From Mnemiopsis leidyi (Eukaryota; Ctenophora; Tentaculata; Lobata; Bolinopsidae): DNA of 54,809 bases. Below, in pieces: positions 15,387 to 27,000 of the stretch (position 1 is the first letter of the stretch; each line of letters begins with the position of its first letter). The stretch spans positions 7,186-61,994 of the forward strand of contig JH154003.1 of assembly GCA_000226015.1 (NCBI GenBank), in the 5' to 3' direction. Below the pieces are notes generated by a model. The model did no database searches. It was not told the DNA's origin and worked only from the letters and a program-made list of their open reading frames with translations. A program made the translations under genes and the position numbers.

Positions 15387-15772
15387 TTGAAGTATATAGA
15401 ACTGCCCAGATCTTCAGCTTAATGTCGAATATTGATGGAATATAATATCTAACGACTATCACAGTAGTGATAACAGCTAGAATATCGATTTTGACATTCT
15501 TTGGTTGACAATTATTACGGCGCTTGTTTCGCACAATGTGGTTGTTTAGCTAATTTAAATGTTCATGGGCATGTCTTCACTTTCATTAACAATTTCCACA
15601 AACACGAACTGATTGATTTTTAGAGTTTTACAATGTGGGTTTAACATTTAAGATTCATCTGAAATTTATTTCCGATTAAGGGCACTGCTTAAGCTTAACG
15701 CTCATATACGGTTATCAATTACGCTCGCGCTCTGATGATATTCCGTTGTATTTGTAAGTTTGTATAAACACA

Positions 15773-15778
15773 AATAAA
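15773..15778 (+). promoter_or_regulatory. Poly(A) signal AATAAA for glutathione reductase
   Basis: AATAAA lies 387 bases past the stop codon. It is followed within 45 bases by TTGT- and T-rich sequence. A second AATAAA occurs near 15895. Confidence 0.45.
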
Positions 15779-15786
15779 ACCCTGGC

Positions 15787-18700
15787 GGTTGTTTCATTAT
15801 TTATCTTTGTCTCCCAATCCTTTTGCAAATTTGTTGCTCGGCAATTGCTATCACAGTTGTTGTTGTTATTTCGGTTAACATTACAATTGCTAATAAATAA
15901 AGCAACATTTGTTCTATTCAGAGTTTAAATTTTCTTCTGTGATGCTTTGACGATAGCTCCGTTTTTGGAGTGCTTGCCAACTTATGATTGGTTGACGGTT
16001 GTTATGTGTTTTACAGTGTTGTTGTAGTTATGAATTGGCATATATTTAACTTTAAGCAGTTATGTGAACAATGTGTATACCTTGTGTGAAACTGAATAAC
16101 ACGAATCGTATGTTTTGTATAATGCACCTTGCCAAACATAATTGGCGTGAGATTATCAATTTTGAGCATTGCTGCAATATTGTGAATGTCAAAAATTTCT
16201 CAAGAACTATTATCTATCAAAGAATGTGCAATGTGGCTGGATAGATTTTTGTAGCTTCTCTGAATAGTAGACATCTCATTTGTCTATGCTTTCAGAAATC
16301 CCAGGCGCTCAAAGCAGAAGATACATAGCTGAACGGCCCGAATATATCAGGCTAACGGTATCAAAGATCCTCCTCTTAAACAATCTCAGGGTATCCACCT
16401 CAGCACTTAGCAGAACTATTCTCCAAAAAGGTAACCTTCGATACTCGACAGTTAGTGCGCTTTGTCCAAGTGCACTAATCGACTCGGGCCATGAAGCGGC
16501 GTTGTCAGGCGCCTGTCCGTGACAATTACTAATTGTCGTCTGGATTTGACATAAGGGTTAATCCTGAGTGCTGTTGTTCATTATCCCCGGCGCATGACCT
16601 TGCCGTGACCCATTGTACTTTTACAATAGACATTTATATATGCCCGATAGCAGTAGAGGACGTTTCTGCTTTGTTCTTACAATGTCATCTTGGTAGCTCA
16701 ATGTGGTACTAACCATTAACTAATATTAGTCTTTGTAGGTTCTGGGCGTTGGAGCATTTAATCCAAAAATACATTAGCTTGCGTCGGTCTAGATTCCATT
16801 GCTTTTGATTATCAGATTCAATTGGCTGGTCAAAAATCTGAATTTTTATCCGGAGAAGATAAATTCGGAGAAGATAGATTAATTGGATGATGTGTTGCTC
16901 AGACTATGATATCGTCCACATCTGCTTTTTATTTGAGTTTAGTAAGAAGTGATCAGAAATGAATGTTTGAGGCTTGTAATTGTATATTTGTCTAACCAAT
17001 CCTACTTGGCAAGTTCTCCTTGATATAATAATACGTTCATTCTTCATTAGAAATAATGCTTCACACGGTCCCAGACGCTATAACCCAGCACTTATTGTAC
17101 AGCTCACACATAAACACCGCTATTCCCAGATGGAGACCTAGTTTTCCCAGCATTGTGATGTTTCTGAATCATCGTCACTGAAGTACAACACGGAGTCTAT
17201 CTAATGTCAGCTAAAAAGGCCCTCGTGTTGCTAGCGAAATAGCATGAAACAAGAAGTTCTAGGTGATTAGAGGAAGGCGCAGGACCGTATCTAGTTTCTC
17301 AACACGCACCTCGGCCCCCAACAATTGTACTGGCTGACCTGTAAACTTAAAGCTGCACCCCATGTGGCACTGCTAATTTTGCCACTACCTCACTCGATTG
17401 GCCGACCTTCAATTTAATTAAATGGATGCTTTTGATCTGATTTTATAAAGTTACTGGTGAAGATGAGGTCTCTTGGGTGGACGGTTCCTTTGGGTTCATG
17501 TCGTGTGCTGTGGACGAATATAGATCTAAAAGCAGGAATCGTGCTTTGTTTTGATAGTGCAATTTGTTCATATCATGCTTCAATACAGTTCCTTAATTAC
17601 ATCTACCTGTTTCCATAGATAAGGATAGTAAAGCTTATAAAGCTGTTCAAATCGTTCATTGTTGGTAAACAAAAAATGCATTTGTCTCTAAATCTGCAAA
17701 TTACAACAAAATGCATTGTATAAGTATAACTGTACGAATTTTATTAGTTGTGCATGTGGCATAAACCTCCTATGATCTTTGACTGTGTTCAAAAATATAT
17801 CACGATCTTTCCTGGAGAGTATTTGTCTTGAAATTGTCTTTGTTGAATGCAATTGTTTTATAATGCCCGATGTTATCTTCATTGAGCGTGCTCTTGCTAT
17901 ACAGTATTGATGCAGCCTGAGAGTAGGAGTCGAGCTGTGATTTTCGAGCAACGACGTTTATTTCATAATATCCCTATAAACATATATAGGCCATTTTGAA
18001 TTTGCTATCTTAATCTAAGGCTGCAATTCCTTTTTAACTAACTTTCTTGAACAATTTAAGGTTGGCTGGTTGGCAATACAATATATGATATATATCATGA
18101 CAACCACAGTCGTATGATCTACTCATCTACCGAGCTTTGTTTAGTTGAAATGTTTCCAACTTTATTATTCGAGTATGGCTAGCCGAATCATAAATTGAAG
18201 GTTTTGTTACATGAACAGCAGTCGGCACATATCGATTAAGGGTCATGACTTGCAGATGTTTTCCGCAGAAAGGTCCTCCAATTTTCTGTGTACCGCCTTT
18301 AAGACATCTGCCTCTGGTGCGCCATTTGTTTTTTACTTATGTTTTACCGAAGTTTGATCCTTTTTGTTTGTTCTTACTTTTTGTCCATTACTTTGACTGT
18401 ATAGTGATTGACAATAAATTATTCTGAGGATAATGCTGAGTCTACCGTATTTGTCAACCCTTCACACTCGATAACACCATACAACACTGACAGTGACATG
18501 GAGACAAATTCTTGGCGACATAAGAATTTTGAACTTTTTTCTTAACGCTATTTTTCTCCGTAAACTATGTAGCATCTACCGTGTACTGGGCAAAGCTGTT
18601 GTGCTAAAAAAAGTTAAAGTAAACCACATTGACTTAAACACCTGAAGTTCATTTTAATAAGGATAATCTATATTTCAAGGTATAATGTATCTATTAGCAT

Positions 18701-21058
18701 AATCTTCCTATCTACAACAGCTGTGTATACCAATTAAAAAATCCAATGTAGATTGTGGAATGTGGATCAACTATAAAAAACAAGGATAGAAATAGAATCT
18801 TTATATGCTATTTACCTTGCACAATATCTCCACAGCCTCTCTGGACCTCACTGTAATTGTGGTGGAGTTTACCTGATCCTGGTCGTCAGGTGCTACCTTC
18901 TTAGCGTGATATCGGTCTTTATGGCACAGTAAATACCGACTCAGCGACCTAACTGCCAGATTAGATTCAAATCTGTCCCTTTCCACAATTGTTAGTTGTC
19001 ACCTTGATCTCCTTTAATTTATGGAGCAGGAAAGTTCTATGTTGTTTTTTGTCTGTGAGGAACTGGTTTAAACTCTAAACTTCTAAAACTAAAAGACCAC
19101 CGTTACGGTTAATAATTCATGGCTTTTGTGCATTAGTCTGAGTCAACGTTTGCCTATTCGACACGTAACGCATGTATAATTTATGTAATGAGGACACAAG
19201 CCCGGCTGTGAAACTCAGCTTCATTTTTGTAGAGGATGCATGTAGAAATGGTTACTGTTCTTATTGCAACGGAAGACAAGTTTTAACCGAGTAAAGAAAT
19301 GCTAGATGAAAGACAATTTTCCTTCGAAATTATGTTTGCCATTAATATAATATAGTAATAATGTTGATCACAGAATGGAAAAAGTTTCTTCGAGTCATCA
19401 AATTTTTGTTGAAGCCCGCTATGGTAAATCCAACGTCCGTCAAATACTTTAAGAAGCAACAAATGCTACTCCCATAAAATTGAGTAATATTTCATTGTCT
19501 AGTAGCCCTTAGATTGAAATATGTAGTGTACATGTGAACATATTTACAGTTTAAATAAAGTTTATATGTTAATACGAGACAATTATAAATCAAAATGTCA
19601 CCCGTTGTTTTCAGCAGAAATTTATCGGCATTTTTGTTTCTAATGGGCGGTTGCAACCCAAAACGAAACGCTTCTGCAAATTTAGGCATTTAGGCATTTT
19701 CGGTTTTTTGTTTTTCAGTTTGTTCGGTTTTTGGTTCAATCACTTCAATGCCTTTCAAATTTATCACAACTTTTAGAAAGTTCTCACAGGGATTTTGGGC
19801 GTTTTCACTCTGATTGGTACTGAGCATTTTCTGTTCAAAAGATCTAAAGTTTGGTATTTTACCTTTGAATTTGATACTGAGCAACATAGTATAATTTTTG
19901 AATGACCTAGATTTTCGTTTTGTTTGGGTTGCATCCCCCTGTGTTTTGTTTTGAAGGATCAATTTTCTTCTCCTGTTTTTAGCAACACCTCAAATTGAAT
20001 TTTTTCCTCATTCTTCGTCAAACTTGCCGGGATATTTGACACCAGAAGTGTTCAAACGATTTCAATCTAGAAATAGGCCAGGCCAGTTACTTATATCTTT
20101 CAAAACACCATCGTCCAACAGTAACTTATCCAAAATACAGTGTTGGATGTAGTTGTTCTGAAATTGCTTTATTCCTAGCCGATCTACATGGATTACTGAA
20201 GAAATCTATAATGTGACCGCACGTACGATTTTCTTATTGCTCTGTAGAAAATCGGTCTATGCTAGCCCAACTCTATTACAAATTATTACAATGTTGTTGT
20301 ATTCGCATCACGCTCAACACGACTAATAGTAATGAGCAATTGCAGGGTGATTCTCTGACACGCTCTAGAAAATGTATCTTCGTTATGTTACCGTGCTCTC
20401 GAAATGTGCATCTTAGAAATGTTTCATATGTTCTCCACTTTGTAATGCTCCTCAATCCGCCTCGTTAGAGTTAATCATGGCCGCCCAGTGCACCCATGAC
20501 CCCATCGCATTTTTATGGGTTAAAAACAGAAAGTAATGAAGAAGAACTGGGGCTTGCCTTTTGCTTGATTTTCCATTTGCCAGTTGCCGTCCATTGCAGT
20601 TCGTTAAATTGCTTAATTGAGCATTTTAAAAGTCTAAATATCACGGTAGGATTCAATTGTACATTTTCTATTATCTATAGACGTCAGAATTTCTGGGGAG
20701 GAATTAAGAAGTACCACCGCGAATTTTCTTTCTAGACAAAATTTCTGACTCCTTCTAATTTATGCATGCCTTTTTCCGAATGCTCCCACTTTCCAGATTG
20801 AAACATCAGTATTTTCCGACTTCTCCCAATCTTACAATACACCAGTCGTAATTTCCTAGTCTCGTAGAGTACCTAACATTAGAATAAACAGAGGTGAACA
20901 AATTTGAGAAATTTTCGACTCTTCCCCACAAAGTCTGCTTATTCTCGACAATGAACACATGTTTTAATCGATCAATAACCAGGCAGCGTTAACATTTTTC
21001 CCAGCGGTTGGAATTATTCATATGCCCACCATGTCAAAACTTTCTGAAGAGGAGTAGA
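15787..21058. other. 5.3-kb gene-poor intergenic region
   Basis: Several short open frames exist (for example 16280-16522 plus, 17688-17951 minus, 18801-18986 minus), but none shows a recognisable family with splice signals on both sides. The minus frame at 18801-18986 is the most protein-like. It lacks a pyrimidine-rich 3' splice site. I see no tRNA, rRNA or transposon ends here. Confidence 0.5.
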
Positions 21059-24000
21059 ATGAAACTCATCGTCCTCTCCCTTGCTACCCTGTGTGGTCAG
21101 TACCGGAGTTTTTATTTCCTCGGGTTTTCACCTTTTTTAGAATTATACTTGGATTTGTTAACTTTTATCGGAGTTTTGATAACAGCTGGAAAGTGCGTAT
21201 TTCATTCGACATTATTTTAGTATTTTACAGGTTTTGTTCAATGTAGCAGATTGACTTGCCTCAATATCAATTTTGACGAAGATAGTGGAGATAAAACGCT
21301 TGGCGCTTCCATAAAAAATGGTAAATTTTAACGATAAATTTAAGTCTCTACAATATATTTATGTTTAGAAAAGTCGAAAACGAAAGCAGCTAAACAGAAA
21401 AAAGAACATTTAATTCGTTGAATAAGTTATTGAAATGCAGTTATGATTGATTTTATATCCCCTTTGTCGGGCTACTTAACTTAACTGTAGAGAGAGTCAT
21501 GTTATGTTTCAGCTCAAAAGATTTTCATGCGTCTCATCATATATTCTAGGAATGCGAATGTCCTTCAAATTTCTCCTTACGTATAATTGGACCAGTGACA
21601 AGGTGGCAAAAGAGCATTATGTTGACTTCAACAGTCACACGGGTCAGGTCGTTTTGAGACTTCTGTTCGATGCGAAGTGTGAAGATAAGAATAATTGTAC
21701 TCAATCTCAGGTTAGACTTTGATTAAACCTTGTTTTTTGCGTCTTTACCGACTTCAGTGGTCATCTGTCGTAACTCCAATCATTACATTTTAAAAGATGG
21801 AAAAGCTGGACGAATTCCCTTTCGACATGCAGTTTGACGTAAGTCCCGAGCTCTGTGATTCTTAGCTCTGTCATTTACCTGTCAGAAGAATGTGACAGGA
21901 CTGGTATTTCAGTTACAAGTTACGTCCATCAGACGTATAAACGGCGAAATCAATGACAAGCCTGTTACAGTAGGCCCCACAGATATAATAAGCTTCTCAC
22001 ACGGCAATCTTCCCAGTCAAGTCATTCTCAACACTACCATGACTGATGCTCGGTTAGTTCTTGAAAGTACAAATTCTTGTTCGTAGTTTTACAGTTGATT
22101 TTTAAATTTCGTCTGTTTTTTCTCGTCACCCGCACGCAGCTGGCTTGAGTTTGATGTCCTGTCGCTAGATATTGAACATCGTATCAGCTGGAGATGTTTT
22201 TACTGAGGTTTGTGTACATGTACACAAACCGCAGTACAAACCATCTCAGCTATTCTGACTTGTTAACTTCTCATCTCTAAGCCTTGTAACTTTTAGATTC
22301 CGATTGTAGAGTATCTATTATATAGTTTCCTATAAACTATAAATCACAGGTTCATCTTCACTATAGAAGCTAAGAAGGATGATGGTGTATACTACGAAAC
22401 AGTGGAATATACCAGGCAACTCAGTGGTTACAACTACATTCCCTATCAGACTACCGATTTAGTCCGACTGCAGGAATTACCATGGACGGGCATAAACACT
22501 AGCATCTGCTATCCAGATGGTTAGTTATAAATTTTAGTTAGTTTTAGTTAGTTTTAGTTAGTTTTAGTTAGTTTTAGTTAGTTTTAGTTAGTTTTAGTTA
22601 GTTTTAGTAAGATTTAGTTAGTTTTAGTTAGTTTTAGTAAGATTTAGTTAGTTTTTATAATACTAATGAATTTTGAGACTCAATCCGAATTTTTAAACTT
22701 TTACTAAGTGCCAAGATTTCTAGTCAAAATCAGCATTCCATCCCCACAACAGACTCTGAATATGATCAATCCGACCTATATTCAATGATTTAACGTTTTT
22801 CAGACGACTGTTTGGGGCTTTGCATGTCTTGTCCACCGGGAACAATAATCAAGGAATTCGAGCAAATGGGAGGCGCTGGACGCATGAACAACACCCACTT
22901 CTGCGAGGAGTGTTCCCCCGGATCCTCCTCCAGCTCCGTCAATAGTGCCCAGTGCAAGGAGTGTGCAGCTGGCAGTTATAGTGAACACTTTTCCTCCGCA
23001 AGGTATTATATCTTGGAACTGAAATAGCGGCAGACTAGCAGTAGCACCTAGCATAGCACACCGGTGTGTTATGCTAGGTGCTAGTCTGCTTATATGCTAG
23101 TTGCTAGTGTACCTATATCATATTAGATTTTAATTCTCTAGGTACACCAAGAATTCGTTCATTAAATCGAGAAACCAGAAAAGTCTCCCCTCTCAAAGTT
23201 TACCGGCCCTTTCCAATACTGAAACATATTTGAGTTATTGTGAACATGTTTCAGATGTTCATTGTGTCCAGCAGGAACTAGCTCAGACGAGGAAGGAAGA
23301 GTCGAAGAATGTCCCAAGTGTAAATTGGGAACATACTCCGCCAAACAAGGAGCTCTGCAGTGTCTGACCTGCCCCCCTGGTTTGTGTCTTTAGCGGTGTT
23401 TCCGCGGTATTTAGCGCGGTATTTAGGGGTGATCAAACTTTCAGGCAATTTTAGGTGTCGAGAATTAGTGTGCGAAGTTTCGTATTGAAATCGACAATAA
23501 AAAAGTAATTTGTCGTGTTTCTATTTCCCGAAGTTTCACGATTTAAACCTGAGAACGTTGCAGGGTCTATAACAGAAGCACTTAGTGGTGCTACAACCTG
23601 CAAGGAGTGTCAAGTTGGCACTTTCTCTACCGGTGAAACTTACTTGTGTCAGCCATGTCCAGCTGATTCTATCACTCTACAAGCAGGTGGAATATTTGAA
23701 ATAGTCCGTTATCGAGTCGAGAATCGGGAGAAATTTTCGACAATCGATCGGATCGGATTATCATATGATTATGATTGACCGATCAAATCATCGTTTGTTC
23801 CAACGATTACATGAGCAATGACTCAATCGATCGAATTTCGAATCTGGATCGAATTATCGAATATGCAATCGATTAAATTATCATTTATTCGAATCATCTA
23901 TTTGAAAAATCATGAAACTATCTGGTATCTTTAGTAGGTACAAATATTGTTTTTAGTCTGACGCCGGTCTTCTCTACTTACACGATTTCATAAAATATTG

Positions 24001-27000
24001 CTCTGTCATTTTTTACCGTAAATGGCTCACGAATTTTGTTCTCGTCATACAGTTGTCCCTTGTAAGAGTATCATTTTGAGTTTTGACTGCATTATTCAAA
24101 GTCATGGTCTACTCAGGCGCTACGGAATGTGTCTCCTGCTCGAGCGGCGGGAGGTTAAACGAAACCCATTGTAGCTGTTCGGCGGGAAGTCATCGGATTA
24201 ACCAGACCTCATGCGATGGCTGCAGTCCAGGCACTTACACACCACGTGACAATATGCTGGAATGTGTGGAATGTGCTGGAACCGTCACCCAGGATAATCA
24301 ATGTCTCTGTCCTGCTCATATGGACCTGATCGGCGATGTCTGTGTCAGGAGAATTTGTACTCCAGGACAGAAAATGGTGAGCCACGCACTTCCATGTTTT
24401 CAGTTTCACCACAAGCCACGATACTCATACATATCAGATCACATACTGATACTTTATGATTTTCAGTCGGCGAAAACGGGCTAATCCGGCAAGATTCGTG
24501 TGTTTCAGCAGCTATAAAAAATTAATAAAATAACTCATGTTTTATAGTTCAAACTCGATCTCTCTCTTCAGAACTTGGACGGTACGTGTAGTACATGCAC
24601 ACCCGGAACATACAGCGATGTTGATGACGCTGATGGATGTCAACTCTGCCCACCTGGTTCTTACCAAAGCGAAAAGGGACAGACTGAATGTCTGCCTTGT
24701 CCTTCAGGTATAAGAAGATGACGCTGAGGTTTTACGGACTTCTTTAAATTTTTACCTTTCACAGCGAGAATTTTAGATCCCAGTAATTGATGTGAACCGT
24801 AATGCAAATGTTCAAGATATGAAATTTCAAGTCTCATCCCTCTAGAAATTTCATCAAATTGTTAGCAAAGGTAAGAGCATGCTAGAAATCTGTTCTTCAG
24901 TGTGCTACTCCTTCATTCAATCCCAGGAAGTGCACAACACTTGAAAGGATCCACATCGTGTGATACATGCAAACCTGGAACTTACAGTAAATTTGAAAAG
25001 TCTGAGCAATGTAAGCTCTGCTCACCTGGTTCTTATCAAAGTGAAGAGGGACAGACTGCATGCAAGATTTGTCCCCCGGGTATTTTAGTTTTCTTTTAGT
25101 TATCAATTGCTGAGTAACTATGATTTTTGTGAACACAGCAAGCCCCACTTCCAATCTGGAAGTCCTGAAAGTCCCACTCCCAATATAAAAGTTCCAAAGT
25201 TGCAATTCCAATCCATTACAGGAACTTCACAGCATCTAAAAGGATCCGCCTCGTGCCAACCCTGTCAGATGTCCACTTATCAGAGCAAAGCAGGACAACC
25301 AAAATGTGTGCTCTGCGATGGAACTGTAGATACCGCCCAAAACAAGTGTCTTGACGGCAGTAAGTGTGATATTTTTTCTCCTTATTTAATTGATCCGAAG
25401 CTGAAGACTGAAATTCAATATTAAAATATTTTGCTCTTTAAGACTCCGCACAACAGTCGATTGATTGCAAGCAAGGTCCCCTTGTGTAAAAAGCTCTCAC
25501 AATTTAACCCAGTTTTTGAGTGTGGAGCTGTCAATACGACCTTCATAAATGTGGGAGTGTTGGTCTGGCCAGCAGCTGGAAATTTGGAGGAAGTTTCTGT
25601 AGACTGCCCTCACGGAGGGACCGCTAAGATGACTTGTCAGGACAACAGGTGGACAGCTCCTGTCCTGGATTGCAACTCACAGATCTCGGCTAAAGTAGAC
25701 CAGTTTTTGGACAGTTATGTCAAAATCCAGGTTTGTCAACAGGCAGATCTCGGCTAAAGTAGACCAGTTTTTGGACAGTTATGTCAAAATTCAGGTTTGT
25801 CAACACTCAACATCCAAACAAGTTTAACATTTATTCCATGTCAACGACAGTTTCAGATAATCATGATTACTGTTTTAGGGACATGCTGTTGCATACATTT
25901 AGACATTTCCAATGGTGAAAAAGTTGGATGTGACTAAAAATTGTCGAAACCTATTTTACACTACATGATTTTTCCGACCATGTAAAATATGGGCGCTAAA
26001 GTCACCTGTCGAGACAGGTGGTTTGCATGAACACATTTCTATGTTGCACATCTTCAAAATAACCACCTGTTTCACTTAAAATAAAGGCGCCTGGAAACGA
26101 ATTTACCTTCGAAATGGTCCACATGATTCTGATCTGTATGCAAATTTCAGGATTTTGAAGCTGTAAAAGAAGCCGTTTCGGAGGATATTTCTAGATTTGG
26201 TCCAAAGGATGTGAAGAAAGTTGCCGAAGCAATCGTTGGAATTCGACCGAAAAGCAAAGAGGTGATCCGTGATAAAACTTGAGAATTCCTCATCTTTAAA
26301 AGATAATTCTCATAGAATAGATTCATATTTTTTGTTTAAGTGCTATGTTTAATCTATGAGGTGTATTTTCTCAGGCAGCTGCCAGTAAACTCACAACTGC
26401 CCTTCACCTGGCAAAGTACGACCCCGGGTTACAGCATGTACTTGGTTCGCCTACCAAACAAAAGTAAGACAAGAACATTTTTGTAGGTTTATTAGACCTA
26501 TTAAAAGATTATTGTGTTTTACTAATGCACCACGACCCACCATTCGGAAGTAAACCTAAATTTCCTATGTGTTTGAGAAAACTCAACAATTGTTAGATTT
26601 AAAACGAATTTCCTGACGTGCAATGTCAACAGGATCGTGTCTATTGTAGAAGAAGGTGTAGACTACCTGATAGACAGCGGTGTGAGCGATCTGGAGAAGT
26701 TTAACACAGACGACATCTCGCTCAGCGTCAACAGTCAGGGCGTCCTCTCTAGACCTCTCGGGCAGGACCAGATGGTGGGTTGTATCTCCAGATTTTATTT
26801 AAGTTTTTAATAATATAACTTTTCTGTGTCAGGTTCTTTATTCGACATGTATCTTGTTCAACTCCTGCTGAAATAGGTCACCTGGTCGGATCGGAGATGT
26901 ATAAAATTTTATTCCTCTAAACGGTCTTCAGGTATCGATAACCCAAAACTCAAGTTTCTCGACGGTCGTCTTCCAGAACTCGAAATTGTTCGACTCAGGG

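Noticed and set aside
18801..18986. Minus-strand frame that looks protein-like (RFESNLAVRSLSRYLLCHKD)
   Set aside because: Possible donors are present, but no pyrimidine-rich acceptor or start context and no partner exon was found. It is too weak to call.
22804..25359. Ephrin receptor or ELAPOR-type protein
   Set aside because: The cysteine repeats are similar, but the same phase-consistent exon series continues into HRM, GPS and seven membrane segments, with no kinase or ELAPOR-type tail.
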